Under the pieces are notes generated by a model. The model was not told the DNA's origin, made no database searches, and worked only from the letters and a program-made list of their open reading frames with translations. DNA of 64,000 bases, from NCBI RefSeq assembly GCF_039522525.1, contig NZ_BAAADO010000002.1, forward strand, positions 62,001 through 126,000, given 5' to 3'. The translations under genes were made by a program, and so were the position numbers. This DNA comes from Salinibacillus aidingensis. GTDB taxonomy: Bacteria; Bacillota; Bacilli; Bacillales; Alkalibacillaceae. Below are positions 9,554 to 18,412 of this stretch, in pieces (the stretch's first letter is position 1; the number at the start of each line of letters is the position of its first letter).

Positions 9554-10333
9554 TTACAATACCACCTGTGTCCCAACGGAGTGTCCCTTACTAAAGGAGA
9601 TGAGACTTCCCTTCTCAGTACCATCCAGTATGACGACTTCAGGGACTTTATACATTAAAGCATCCAAAGCGGATTGAATTTTGGGGATCATCCCTTCTTT
9701 AATTACACCATCAGCTATCATCCCCTTTGCCTCAGGCTCTGATATGTAGGGAAGCACCTTTTTTTCACCATTTTCTTCACGGTAAATTCCGGGAATATTA
9801 CTGACAAAGCAAAGACTGCCGCCTAATGCTTTGGCCATAGCGGCTGCGGCTACATCCCCATTGATGTTGTATCGCTCCCCACTTAATCCAGCACCCAGGG
9901 GAGAAATGACCGGAATAAAATCTCTATCCATCAGAGACTGTAAAATCTCTGTTTGTACGGCTTCCACCTGTCCGACCTGGCCAAGCTCTGTTTCCTCTAC
10001 CTGTCTTGCCTGAATGAGGTTGCCGTCCACTCCGCTTATGCCTGCTGCCCGGCCGCCTGCCTGTGTAATATTGCGGACGACTTGTTTGTTCACCTTTCCG
10101 CTCAGCACCATTTCAACAACATCCAAAACCTCATCTGTTGTTTTTCTCATTCCATTGACAAACTCGGTTTCCACCGCTAATTGTGTGAGCATCTCTGTAA
10201 TCAGCGGACCTCCGCCATGAACAATGACTGGCTTCCATTTGCGACTTTTATGTAACTGAACGATATCCTGATAAAATGCAGGAGGGAGCTCCTCCAGAAC
10301 GCTCCCTCCAAACTTGATTACTAAAGGTTTCAT
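9554..10333 (-). CDS. argB: Acetylglutamate kinase
   Basis: An amino-acid-kinase-family protein of about 259 residues. It has the N-terminal KFGGSVLEE motif, the VIVHGGGPLITEML nucleotide/acetylglutamate loop, and a C-terminal GMIPKIQSALDAL segment typical of ArgB. It phosphorylates N-acetylglutamate in the second step of arginine synthesis. The chosen start is ATG 10333 behind AGGTGG. It is the last gene of argC-argJ-argB, 12 bases after argJ. No clear terminator follows. Confidence 0.95.
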   Translation of the reverse strand: MKPLVIKFGGSVLEELPPAFYQDIVQLHKSRKWKPVIVHGGGPLITEMLTQLAVETEFVNGMRKTTDEVLDVVEMVLSGKVNKQVVRNITQAGGRAAGISGVDGNLIQARQVEETELGQVGQVEAVQTEILQSLMDRDFIPVISPLGAGLSGERYNINGDVAAAAMAKALGGSLCFVSNIPGIYREENGEKKVLPYISEPEAKGMIADGVIKEGMIPKIQSALDALMYKVPEVVILDGTEKGSLISFSKGHSVGTQVVL

Positions 10334-10345
10334 ATGCGACACCAC

Positions 10346-11590
10346 CTACGTCCGATATGAGGCATTGATTCGTACATAATCATAGGATAAGTCACAGCCC
10401 CATGCATTTCCTGTCCCTGTACCCTCATGAAAATCAATATACAGGGTGACATGCTCCTTTTGTAATTCCTCACGTGCTTTGTCCTCATCGTATGGCAGTG
10501 GAAGTCCGTTTTCCACAACCTTTACCGAGCCGATGGAAACCGTTAAGTCATTCGGATTCAAAGGAGCATCACTGTATCCAATTGAGCAGACAATGCGTCC
10601 CCAATTTGGATCCTCGCCATGAACAGCTGTTTTGACCAGGTTGGAGGAAATCACACTTTTCGCAATCTGACGGGCTCCCTTATCGCTCTCAACTCCACTC
10701 ACCTGAACCTCAATCAGCTTTGTTGCACCCTCTCCATCTCTGGCAATCTGTTTGGCCAGTGATTCGCAGACAAATCGGAGCCCCTCCAAAAAGGTTTCCC
10801 AACTCCTATGATCCTTCGTCAGACGTTCATTCTGAGCCAGACCATTGGCCAGCACAAGGACCATATCATTCGTGCTCGTATCGCCGTCGACCGAAATACA
10901 GTTAAATGTTTGATCTGTGACCTGTTTTAAGGCGGCATGTAAATCCTGTTGATCGATACTGGCATCCGTAGTAATAAAGCTGAGCATGGTCGCCATGTTA
11001 GGGTGAATCATTCCGGATCCTTTTGCTGCGCCGCCAATCGTAACGGTTTTCCCACCAATATTCATCTGGACAGCTACATTTTTCGTAAAGGTATCAGTAG
11101 TCAGAATTGCCTTTTCAAAATGATCCGGTTCATTTTGCTGCAGAGCGGAAGGAATTTGCTGGATGCCCTGATTGATTTTCTCCATTGGCAAAAGCTCACC
11201 TATAATTCCAGTTGACACTACCGCAGCATAATGCTCTTTTATACCTAAGGAATCGGTAAATGTTTTGCGCATTTCATAGGCATCCTGAAGACCTTGTTCA
11301 CCTGTACAGGTATTGGCTTTGCCCGAATTGACGATGATTCCCTGGAGCTTTCCTTCCCGGGCAATACTGTCCTGGGTGACCACTAAAGGAGCACCCTGAA
11401 ACCGATTCGTCGTATATACGCCCGCAGCCTCGGCTGGAACTTCCGAATACAGCCAGCCCAGGTCTTTTCGTTTAAATTTTACTCCACAGTGCATTCCTCC
11501 GGCGGTATAGCCTTTGGGTGTGGTTACGGACCCCGCTTCTAACACATGTAAATGCTCCAATTTTTCAGCTACCTGATAAAATGTACTCAA
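10346..11590 (-). CDS. argJ: Bifunctional ornithine acetyltransferase/N-acetylglutamate synthase
   Basis: A 414-residue ArgJ. The autocleavage site with the nucleophilic threonine is visible as DGDTSTNDMVL. In this family the precursor cuts itself there into alpha and beta chains. The enzyme recycles the acetyl group from acetylornithine to glutamate and often also uses acetyl-CoA. It starts with TTG at 11590 behind AAAGGAG and lies between argC and argB. The C-terminus (SYDYVRINASYRT) is typical of a full-length protein. Confidence 0.95.
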   Translation of the reverse strand: MSTFYQVAEKLEHLHVLEAGSVTTPKGYTAGGMHCGVKFKRKDLGWLYSEVPAEAAGVYTTNRFQGAPLVVTQDSIAREGKLQGIIVNSGKANTCTGEQGLQDAYEMRKTFTDSLGIKEHYAAVVSTGIIGELLPMEKINQGIQQIPSALQQNEPDHFEKAILTTDTFTKNVAVQMNIGGKTVTIGGAAKGSGMIHPNMATMLSFITTDASIDQQDLHAALKQVTDQTFNCISVDGDTSTNDMVLVLANGLAQNERLTKDHRSWETFLEGLRFVCESLAKQIARDGEGATKLIEVQVSGVESDKGARQIAKSVISSNLVKTAVHGEDPNWGRIVCSIGYSDAPLNPNDLTVSIGSVKVVENGLPLPYDEDKAREELQKEHVTLYIDFHEGTGTGNAWGCDLSYDYVRINASYRT

Positions 11591-11628
11591 CCGTTCTCTC
11601 TCCTTTCCTATTAATCTTCGTTTTATTT

Positions 11629-12666
11629 TTATGGATAAACCGGAGAATGCCGGAGTCCAGCATCCACATCCCAGCCATTTAACAGATTCATATTCTGAAC
11701 CGCCTGACCTGATGCGCCTTTGACGACATTATCGATGACGCACACAATGGTCACTTTCCCGGTCCGTTCATCCACGGTTACACCAAGGTCGCAATAGTTT
11801 GAGCCATAAACCTCCTTGGTAGAAGGCCAGGTTCCTTCAGGGCGCACCCGGACAAATGGAGAGCTATCATAATACGATTCAAAGGTATGAATGACATCCT
11901 TTGCCGAATAGGCTTCCTGTAAATCGGCATAAATCGTACACATAATCCCACGAGTCATGGGAATAAGATGTGTCGAAAACGTTACCTGAATGGGCTCTTC
12001 GGAAACCTCTGTTAAAACCTGCTCCATTTCAGGGATATGCTGATGCTTGCCAAGTTTATAAGCTTTGACATTTTCATTCACTTCTCCAAATAACGTTGTA
12101 AGTGAAGGCTTACGTCCAGCACCGGAAGTACCGGATTTGCCATCAATAATAATCGACTCTGGGGAAATTAATTTCTTCTCCACCAAAGGAATAAGGCCTA
12201 GTAAAGCAGCCGTCGCGTAGCATCCGGGGTTGGCGATCACGTGTGCACGCCTGACTTTTTCCGGGTAGACATCAGCCAGTCCGTACGTCACTTCCTGCAG
12301 GTAAGCCGGATTTGTGTGCTCAGCCTTGTACCATTGCTGATAGACGTCCGGGTCCTTCAGGCGAAAATCTCCGGAAAGATCGATACACTGGATACCTTTC
12401 TCTGCGAAAGCGGGCAGCCAGTCCTTGCTCACCCGGGCTGGTGTAGCAAAAAAGACCAGGTCCACCTGGCTTGCCATCTTGTCTGTGTCCAATGTTTCCA
12501 GTTGCTCTTCGTAAATGGCCTGCAAATGCGGATATAGTTCTGTGATGGGTGTTCCACTTGTTGAATGCGAGACAATGAGGTTCAGTGTGACATGTGGATG
12601 TTCATGGAGCAGTCGTATCAGTTCAATTCCGCTGTAGCCATTTGCACCAATTATTCCAACCCTCAA
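11629..12666 (-). CDS. argC: N-acetyl-gamma-glutamyl-phosphate reductase
   Basis: A 345-residue ArgC with the N-terminal NADP-binding GANGYSGIELIRLL motif, the catalytic cysteine in ANPGCYATA and the histidine region THLIPMTRG. It reduces N-acetylglutamyl phosphate to the semialdehyde, the third step of arginine synthesis. It starts with TTG at 12666, with AGGAG 9 bases upstream, and is the first gene of the argCJB unit. argD and argF are not in the window. Confidence 0.95.
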   Translation of the reverse strand: MRVGIIGANGYSGIELIRLLHEHPHVTLNLIVSHSTSGTPITELYPHLQAIYEEQLETLDTDKMASQVDLVFFATPARVSKDWLPAFAEKGIQCIDLSGDFRLKDPDVYQQWYKAEHTNPAYLQEVTYGLADVYPEKVRRAHVIANPGCYATAALLGLIPLVEKKLISPESIIIDGKSGTSGAGRKPSLTTLFGEVNENVKAYKLGKHQHIPEMEQVLTEVSEEPIQVTFSTHLIPMTRGIMCTIYADLQEAYSAKDVIHTFESYYDSSPFVRVRPEGTWPSTKEVYGSNYCDLGVTVDERTGKVTIVCVIDNVVKGASGQAVQNMNLLNGWDVDAGLRHSPVYP

Positions 12667-12701
12667 AATGCTTCACTCCTAAAATTTTTATTTTTCGGAT
12701 A

Positions 12702-12730
12702 ATTATACTTTCTTATTAATATTTATGCAA
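12702..12730 (-). promoter_or_regulatory. argC promoter with ARG-box-like sequence
   Basis: On the minus strand, TTGCAT (12730-12725) and TATAAT (12707-12702) are separated by exactly 17 bases, a strong sigma-A match. The spacer region reads TGCATAAATATTAATA, close to the ArgR/AhrC half-site pattern TGAATAAATATTCA, so arginine repression at this site is likely (inference). Confidence 0.7.
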
Positions 12731-12810
12731 TAGGTTTTTGTGATTTTTCAAAAAATTCGGGACTGTCCCCGGTTGTTTTAAAGTGTTAACGTGCTAAAGT
12801 TCAGTGCGTC

Positions 12811-12844
12811 AAAAAATCCTCTACGGTTTTTTCCGTAGAGGATT
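12811..12844 (-). terminator. Terminator of the PTS operon
   Basis: A perfect 12-bp stem (AATCCTCTACGG and its complement) with a six-base loop, followed on the minus strand by six T residues. It lies 14 bases after the IIC stop. Just beyond it, 12748-12762 carries a GGGACTGTCCCC hairpin resembling the GGGACA repeats at 53031 and 57002. Confidence 0.9.
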
Positions 12845-12857
12845 AATATCTTACTTT

Positions 12858-14237
12858 TTATAGTGATTGTTGTTCACCAGCTCCTTCAAGGTTTCTCTTT
12901 TTCCTACTGGAGATAGTACCCACAACGAAAATAGCAATAAGAATCACTACAACAACTAGAGCGAACAATACAGTTGAAGAGAACAGCTGAATTGGATAAC
13001 CTAGTGCTACGCCAATAACTCCAAAGTCTGCATCACCAAAAGTAGTACCTTCAAATCCAAGAGAACCTAATACTGGAAGCAAAATGGCTGGCAGGAAGCT
13101 GATTAATACACCATTCGCCATTGAACCAAAGATTGCTCCTTTACGTCCGCCCGTTGCATTACCAAATACACCTGCAGCCGCACCAGTGAAAAAGTGTGGA
13201 ACTAATCCTGGTACAATGACTCTTAACCCTAGCAAAGGTAAAATAAACATACTAATTAGTCCAGCAATAAAGCTAAAGATAAAACCAATAACTACTGCAT
13301 TATTAGCAAATGGGAAAACGGCAGGACAGTCAAGAGCCGGAATAGCATTTGGTACGATCTTGTCAGCGATTCCTTTAAATGCCGGAACAATTTCAGCTAA
13401 GATCATACGTACACCGGCTAAAATTACATATACACCTGCAGCAAATGTAATTGCTTGAATAAGTGAAAATACCAGGAAGTTGGTGCCTCCACTAAGCTCT
13501 CCTTCAATAAATGTAGGACCGGCAAATAAGGCAACAACGAAGAACAGAATAGCCATTGTCAAAGAAACGGAAACCGAAGTATCTCGTAGAAATCCGAGTG
13601 ATTTTGGAACTTTTAGCTCTTCTGTAGATTTAGAATTCTTCCCTACTGCATTTCCTACAGCACCTGCTACTAAATAACCAAAAGAACCAAAGTGTCCGAC
13701 AGCAAAATCATCTGATCCCGTAATTTTACGGGTAAATGGCTGTAGCATAGCCGGCATAAGTACCATTAAAGAACCTAATATAAAGGAACCCAGAACTACT
13801 AGTAAAGTTCCATCTATACCACCAGTAGTTAAAATGACTGCTACTAAACAAGCCATAAACATCGTATGATGACCTGTCAGGAAAATATACTTAAAAGGAG
13901 TCAGACGTGCTAAAACAATATTAAATAACATTCCAAATAACATAATCATTGCTGTTTCAGTACCAAATGCATCCTGTGCCAGCGCAACAATCGCTTCATT
14001 GTTTGGAATAACTCCCTCTAAGTTGAAAGCCTGGTCAAACATGCTGCTGAAATGACCCAGGGAACCCGTAATAACACCGGCCCCCACGTCAAGTATGACA
14101 AAACCCATGATTGTTTTTAAAGTACCAGAAACTACATCGGCCACTGGCTTTTTTTGTAATAGGAGACCAAAGAAAGCAAATAGTCCAACAAGTATAGAAG
14201 GAGTACCTAAAATATCATTCATAATTAAATCAATCAT
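12858..14237 (-). CDS. ulaA: PTS ascorbate-type transporter, IIC component
   Basis: A 459-residue membrane protein of the UlaA/SgaT family with about ten hydrophobic segments and the conserved opening PSILVGLFAFFGLLLQKK. It carries L-ascorbate or a similar compound through the membrane while the IIB subunit phosphorylates it. A clear TAAGGAGG precedes the ATG, and the gene begins 5 bases after the IIB stop. No ula catabolic genes follow, so the substrate cannot be fixed from context. The C-terminus is Arg/Lys-rich, as expected for a cytoplasmic tail. Confidence 0.88.
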   Translation of the reverse strand: MIDLIMNDILGTPSILVGLFAFFGLLLQKKPVADVVSGTLKTIMGFVILDVGAGVITGSLGHFSSMFDQAFNLEGVIPNNEAIVALAQDAFGTETAMIMLFGMLFNIVLARLTPFKYIFLTGHHTMFMACLVAVILTTGGIDGTLLVVLGSFILGSLMVLMPAMLQPFTRKITGSDDFAVGHFGSFGYLVAGAVGNAVGKNSKSTEELKVPKSLGFLRDTSVSVSLTMAILFFVVALFAGPTFIEGELSGGTNFLVFSLIQAITFAAGVYVILAGVRMILAEIVPAFKGIADKIVPNAIPALDCPAVFPFANNAVVIGFIFSFIAGLISMFILPLLGLRVIVPGLVPHFFTGAAAGVFGNATGGRKGAIFGSMANGVLISFLPAILLPVLGSLGFEGTTFGDADFGVIGVALGYPIQLFSSTVLFALVVVVILIAIFVVGTISSRKKRNLEGAGEQQSL

Positions 14238-14242
14238 AGCAA

Positions 14243-14518
14243 TTATTCCTCCTTAAAGTGCTGTTCGAGCGCTTCTTTTAATTCATTTTGGTCCATTAAA
14301 TTGTTTAGCTTTATTACGTTTCTGGTTCCGTCATCCAAAGCTTCTATAATTTCATTAGACCCTAGATAATAATCTGCTTTTTCTGTTTTACTTGTTGTTA
14401 AATCCGTATGGGATACATCTGCTTCTACTCCCATTCCCTTCAAAATCTTTTTCACATTCATTTCTACTATAAAACTACTTCCTAAGCCATTACCACAAAC
14501 AACTAGAATTTTACTCAT
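14243..14518 (-). CDS. ulaB: PTS IIB component, ascorbate type
   Basis: A 91-residue cytoplasmic phosphocarrier. The CGNGLGSS loop contains the phospho-cysteine at residue 8. It accepts phosphate from an EIIA domain and passes it to the substrate bound by the IIC protein. There is no separate IIA gene; the EIIA domain at the C-terminus of the upstream regulator could serve. AGGGGGAG precedes the ATG. Confidence 0.88.
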   Translation of the reverse strand: MSKILVVCGNGLGSSFIVEMNVKKILKGMGVEADVSHTDLTTSKTEKADYYLGSNEIIEALDDGTRNVIKLNNLMDQNELKEALEQHFKEE

Positions 14519-14532
14519 TTGTTCTCCCCCTT

Positions 14533-16647
14533 TTAATTTGAATATTTATCAACCAGACCAATGACTTCATCTTTACTTGAAGCATTAATCAAGTAATCAA
14601 CATTAGAATCCTCAGAAAGCATATTCGTCAGCTGCGAAAGGGCTTTCAAGTGTGTTTCATTATCAACAGCCGCTAATACAAATAATAGATTGGCTTTGTG
14701 CTTTTCCTGTTCAGAAAAAGAAACACTATTTTTTAATTGGAGCATACTAAGGCCAACCTGATTCACGCCATTCTCAGGACGAGAATGCGGAATCGCAATT
14801 CTTGGTGCAATCACTATATACGGACCCAAATTTTTGACATCTGAGATCATTGCTTTCACATAATCACTGGTGATAAGGTTTTGATGAAGCAATGGCTCAG
14901 CAGCTATTTCAATAGCCTCTTCCCAATTTGAAACACTGTCTTTCATCTGAATCATATCTACTGTTAACAAATCCTTTAGCATGGGCTTTCCAAACTCCTT
15001 TAGCTCCTCTTTGCTATCTAAATTAAAATACTTTGTCAAATCATGAAAAAGAGCTGTTTCATCTGAAATGGTTGCATGTTTTTTTACCAAATTTATTAAT
15101 TCGGAAATAGAATTTGCATCTTCTACATCATGATTTGTGCTTAACAAATTAAATTGCCTTAAAATATATTCTTTTTCTTTTTCATTTAATATTGGATTAA
15201 TAACAAAAACAGGTATCGATGAGCTTTGAATTGGTGTCGTAGAGAAAATCACATCTACATCTGAACAGCTTTGCTGATGAAATTGTCTAACTGAAACATT
15301 GTCTACAATATCAATGGATGAGATTAACTCTTCAAGTTGTACACGCAGTATATTAGATGTACCTACCCCATTCTCACAAACAATTAAGGCCCTTTTTCTC
15401 GGCTTTGGTCTTTTGCCTTCCTTCTTAAGCCATCCGCCAAAATGGATAGTAATATAGGCAATTTCCTGTTCTCCAACTGATTTATTAAGGAGTGCTTCTA
15501 AGTGTGAAGTCACTTTAGCTGTTAATTTATATACCTCTGGATACTCTTCTTGCACTGATTCTGTCAAATTATTATGAATCTCAACATCATACTTAATCCG
15601 ATAATAGGCAGGTTTAAGATGAGTAAATAAGGTTTCTTCCAATTCGTTTCGTTGACGAAGCATTACACAAGCATATTTTTGAAAATCTGTTACCATTTTC
15701 GCAATAACTTTTTTCAGTTCCATCATTTCTTCAGTTTTTGCTTCATTATAATCAGAGTGGTTTACACGTGAACCTAGCAAATTCATTGTGAGAAAGTAAA
15801 TTTCATCCTCTGGCAGATTCACACCTTCAGCCTTTAACTGTCCAGATATCCAGTATGCTGCCTCGAACTCTTTGGTTTCCTTGAGCACTTCCTTTTCAGA
15901 TTCTTCGACAGAAACACGATTCCCCTGCTCAATTCTCTGTTGCAGTATGAGCAATTGGATAGCTAGAAAGTGCAAGGTTTCATCGGTTAGTTCATTACCC
16001 AAAAATGTCTCAGCATTCAAAATAACCGTTTTCATTTGATTTAAATGATGCTGATTAAAATAACGAAGATTCTTAGATTCTATTGATGAAATCTGATTAA
16101 TATTGAGCAAAATATCATTCCACTTATCTTTTGAAATAAGATTTGTTGCGTAATGCACCAATGCACTTCGCTTGGTCGATTCTTTTCCCTCGATGATATA
16201 ACCATCTGTATGTTGGTAGGTTAAGATAAGAGACCATTCACCTAATTCTGTCTTCAACATCTTTAAGTCACTAAAAACAGTTCCTCTGCTTACCCGGGTC
16301 AGCGACATAAAATCTTTTACAAACAGAGGTTGTGAATCTGTCATTAATTTCACGGCCAGTAATGCTAACCGCTCTTCTTTATTATGAAAGTACTGCCATT
16401 CATCCAGCTCATTAATCAGTTCCGGAATTTCTGCCTTTACAGATTTTTTTAAATAAAAACCTGTTCCTTTTTGCTGCTGAATCTTTTCCAATTGGTGTTC
16501 ACTCAACCAAGCATTAATCTTCTTGAGATCATAATAAACGGTTCTTCTGGAAATTCCGACTTTTTTGGATAGTTCCTGAACCGTATAAAAATCATCTCTG
16601 TCCAAAAACAGGTTTAAAATATGAACACTTCTTTTGTCCAGTGTCAT
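14533..16647 (-). CDS. PRD-containing PTS-regulated transcription activator
   Basis: A 704-residue BglG/MtlR-type regulator. N-terminal helix-turn-helix domains (VQELSKKVGISRRTVYYDL, and a second around residues 105-135) are followed by two PRD segments, a IIB-like domain with CENGVGTSN around residue 415, and a C-terminal EIIA domain with the phospho-histidine motif IPHSRPENGV near residue 610. PTS phosphorylation of the PRD, IIB and IIA domains couples activity to sugar availability. It is the first gene of the regulator-IIB-IIC unit and probably controls it. GGGGAT lies just upstream of the ATG. Its N-terminal wHTH makes it a DNA-binding activator rather than an RNA antiterminator. Confidence 0.88.
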   Translation of the reverse strand: MTLDKRSVHILNLFLDRDDFYTVQELSKKVGISRRTVYYDLKKINAWLSEHQLEKIQQQKGTGFYLKKSVKAEIPELINELDEWQYFHNKEERLALLAVKLMTDSQPLFVKDFMSLTRVSRGTVFSDLKMLKTELGEWSLILTYQHTDGYIIEGKESTKRSALVHYATNLISKDKWNDILLNINQISSIESKNLRYFNQHHLNQMKTVILNAETFLGNELTDETLHFLAIQLLILQQRIEQGNRVSVEESEKEVLKETKEFEAAYWISGQLKAEGVNLPEDEIYFLTMNLLGSRVNHSDYNEAKTEEMMELKKVIAKMVTDFQKYACVMLRQRNELEETLFTHLKPAYYRIKYDVEIHNNLTESVQEEYPEVYKLTAKVTSHLEALLNKSVGEQEIAYITIHFGGWLKKEGKRPKPRKRALIVCENGVGTSNILRVQLEELISSIDIVDNVSVRQFHQQSCSDVDVIFSTTPIQSSSIPVFVINPILNEKEKEYILRQFNLLSTNHDVEDANSISELINLVKKHATISDETALFHDLTKYFNLDSKEELKEFGKPMLKDLLTVDMIQMKDSVSNWEEAIEIAAEPLLHQNLITSDYVKAMISDVKNLGPYIVIAPRIAIPHSRPENGVNQVGLSMLQLKNSVSFSEQEKHKANLLFVLAAVDNETHLKALSQLTNMLSEDSNVDYLINASSKDEVIGLVDKYSN

Positions 16648-16665
16648 CGGGATCCCCGGCCTTTA

Positions 16666-16787
16666 GTGCAAAAATTATATTCACAAGATTACGTTAGCTA
16701 ACTTAATCTAATTATAATACGATTAAATCAGTATTGGAAGTGCTTTCAATATATAATTTTAGTACAAAGGGTTTGTGCAAAATTATA
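16666..16787. promoter_or_regulatory. Operator-rich region upstream of the PRD regulator
   Basis: Four signals lie together. A 22-bp near-perfect palindrome centred on GTTAGCTAAC occupies 16687-16708. Direct repeats GTGCAAAAATTATA (16666-16679) and GTGCAAAATTATA (16775-16787) flank the region. A cre-like TGGAAGTGCTTTCA (16735-16748) has two mismatches to consensus. A minus-strand minus-10 (TATAAT) lies at 16716-16711 without a clear minus-35. Binding proteins are inferred: the regulator itself for the palindrome, CcpA for cre. Confidence 0.55.
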
Positions 16788-16892
16788 CTATCATCTAAAA
16801 CCATTGAAATTGGATAGCCGGGGATTCCGCTTCAACTCGAAAAGAGTCTCCGGGAATTTTTATTATCCAGATAAACATTATATCGATAGGAA

Positions 16893-17045
16893 ATGTCTTA
16901 CAGGGGATTATTTCAGAAAAGGCATGAGAAATGTGAAAATAGGGGCCAGCTTTATGAAAAAATCAAATCATATTTGGAAAAGCATACGGGTTCAGCCATT
17001 ACTGAAGAAGGAGGGCAGCATGGCATTTTTATATTGAAGAAATGA
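16893..17045 (+). pseudogene. Possible small gene or remnant, 50 residues
   Basis: The frame starts MSYRGLFQKRHEK and ends ITEEGGQHGIFILKK, with a natural-looking charged, helical composition. No ribosome site precedes the ATG. The same frame upstream reads GIPLQLEKSLREFLLSR but contains two stops, so this may be the end of a broken gene. No family is recognised. The remaining 16788-16892 shows nothing else, and 17092-17234 holds no gene. Confidence 0.25.
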
Positions 17046-17064
17046 AAAAAGCGGCACTAAAATA

Positions 17065-17091
17065 AAGGCCAGGGCAGCATCCCCTGACCTT
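17065..17091 (-). terminator. Probable terminator of the NUDIX gene
   Basis: AAGGCCAGGG and CCCTGACCTT form a 10-bp stem with one mismatch, followed on the minus strand by TATTTTA. It lies about 145 bases after the NUDIX stop. Confidence 0.5.
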
Positions 17092-17234
17092 CCTGCTTTT
17101 CACGTAAAGGTCCTATGTATTGCAGAGCTACCATCAGTCATTTTAGTTTCATTGCTCCACTTCCCTTACACGCCTGCGTTCATTATGTTCCCCTTTTCAC
17201 TTCTATTTATTCATCTTTACAATAGAGTATGGGA

Positions 17235-17858
17235 TTACTTTGCGTTTTGTAGTTGAGAAAGGTGATACAGGACAAATTCATAATAAGCCTCGGTGTGTGG
17301 AACAAAATCTTTTATTGTCAGATTCAGGGTTTTGGATTTGACCTGATTTCCCTGATAAGATAAGGCCTCTGTTCTATAATTCTCATAATCCCTCTCAATT
17401 ATCTGCTTAAAATCATCCATTGGCAGACAAACAATCCCTGCTACTTCATCAGGATTTATCCTAAGTTCTGTTATATCCCCCTTATAATGATAAGCATAAA
17501 CATAGCAACATTCCCTGTCCTGTTTGCCATTGGGCTGCTGAAGAGTATCACGGACGATTCCCAGGGGCGTTAACTCATGAAATGGTACCTCCAACCCGAT
17601 TTCTTCCTTAATTTCCCTTGATCCTTCTTCAGGTCCCTCCCCGGCTTTTAAATGCCCGCCAACTGTAATATCAAGTAAATTAGGATAATTCACGTGAGCA
17701 TTTCTGACTTGAAAGAGCAGATAAGGAACGTCATACAGATACGTATAAAGCCAGCATTGAAAGGCCGCATGCAGCCATTCCTGTTCGTGAACGGTCTTTC
17801 GATTTTCCTGACCAATTACTTGCAGGTTCTCATCCAAAACATCTAAACGTTCATCCAT
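17235..17858 (-). CDS. NUDIX hydrolase, IPP-isomerase-like branch
   Basis: A protein of about 207 residues with the opening MDERLDVLDENLQVIGQ and a NUDIX box GHLKAGEGPEEGSREIKEEI. The family hydrolyses nucleoside diphosphates linked to another moiety. The spacing between the first glutamate and the REIKEE part is one residue shorter than the textbook motif, as I recall for some proteins of this COG1443-like branch. The start at 17858 is supported by AAAGGAG 7 bases upstream; an earlier in-frame ATG at 17945 has no ribosome site. It stands alone. Confidence 0.85.
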   Translation of the reverse strand: MDERLDVLDENLQVIGQENRKTVHEQEWLHAAFQCWLYTYLYDVPYLLFQVRNAHVNYPNLLDITVGGHLKAGEGPEEGSREIKEEIGLEVPFHELTPLGIVRDTLQQPNGKQDRECCYVYAYHYKGDITELRINPDEVAGIVCLPMDDFKQIIERDYENYRTEALSYQGNQVKSKTLNLTIKDFVPHTEAYYEFVLYHLSQLQNAK

Positions 17859-17941
17859 TGTGGTTTCTCCTTTATGTCTTAAGCAAGATTTATACCGTAT
17901 CTTAATACATTCAATAGTTGGCCTTCCATCCCCTGTTTTTA

Positions 17942-18061
17942 TCAATTTAAAAGCTGGTTTCGATTTTTGCGCAGCTTTTTTTTAGAGGTTGAGGGGACAA
18001 TTTTTTTCCGAATAAACTTCAAACTCGAAATGGTTGCCAAAAGGCCCAGGGATTCAAACAT
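17942..18061 (-). CDS. Small basic protein, 39 residues
   Basis: A short frame begins MFESLGLLATISS and continues into a strongly basic tail rich in lysine and arginine. A perfect AGGAGG lies 6 bases upstream of the ATG at 18061. The short hydrophobic start with a basic tail suggests a membrane-associated peptide. No family is recognised. Confidence 0.5.
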   Translation of the reverse strand: MFESLGLLATISSLKFIRKKIVPSTSKKKLRKNRNQLLN

Positions 18062-18412
18062 TTTCATCCTCCTATATCGTGGTGTTTTAGGTTAGTATTC
18101 CCCGATGTGAAGGATATATGAGCTTTTTAACGTTCCCTTAGAGAATGCAGCTTTATTACGAGGGCATAAGACTTCAATAATGGCGGAATGGGAGATAATG
18201 AGGTTGGTTCATACTTAATGATGGACAGCTTCCCTAATGTACAGAGTCGTTTTTCCGTCATCTAAGCCATATTACAGATACACGATGAAGGATCGCTCTT
18301 TAACGATAAAAGCACGGGGTTACAGCCACTATAACAGCCCGAACAGAAATATACCCCAATTGCCGGAGTCGATCCTACAATTGGGGTAATACGTTTCAAC
18401 CTTTTTAATCCT
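18062..18412. other. Intergenic stretch without a recognisable gene
   Basis: Apart from the ribosome site of the small gene at its left edge and the hairpin at 18352-18388, I see no reading frame with a ribosome site, no clear promoter and no repeat in this 350-base stretch. Confidence 0.5.
18352..18388 (-). terminator. Hairpin after sat
   Basis: A perfect 11-bp stem (TACCCCAATTG and complement) with a 15-base loop lies 24 bases beyond the sat stop. The T tract after it on the minus strand is weak (TATATTTCTG), so termination is likely but not certain. Confidence 0.55.

Noticed and set aside
12858..14518. A gluconate or galactitol PTS
   Set aside because: The IIC sequence matches the UlaA/SgaT type rather than GatC, and no corresponding catabolic genes are present.
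16804..17037. A 77-residue plus-strand frame starting MKLDSRGF
   Set aside because: No ribosome site and no recognisable pattern; a neighbouring frame in the same stretch looks more natural, so at most a remnant is present.
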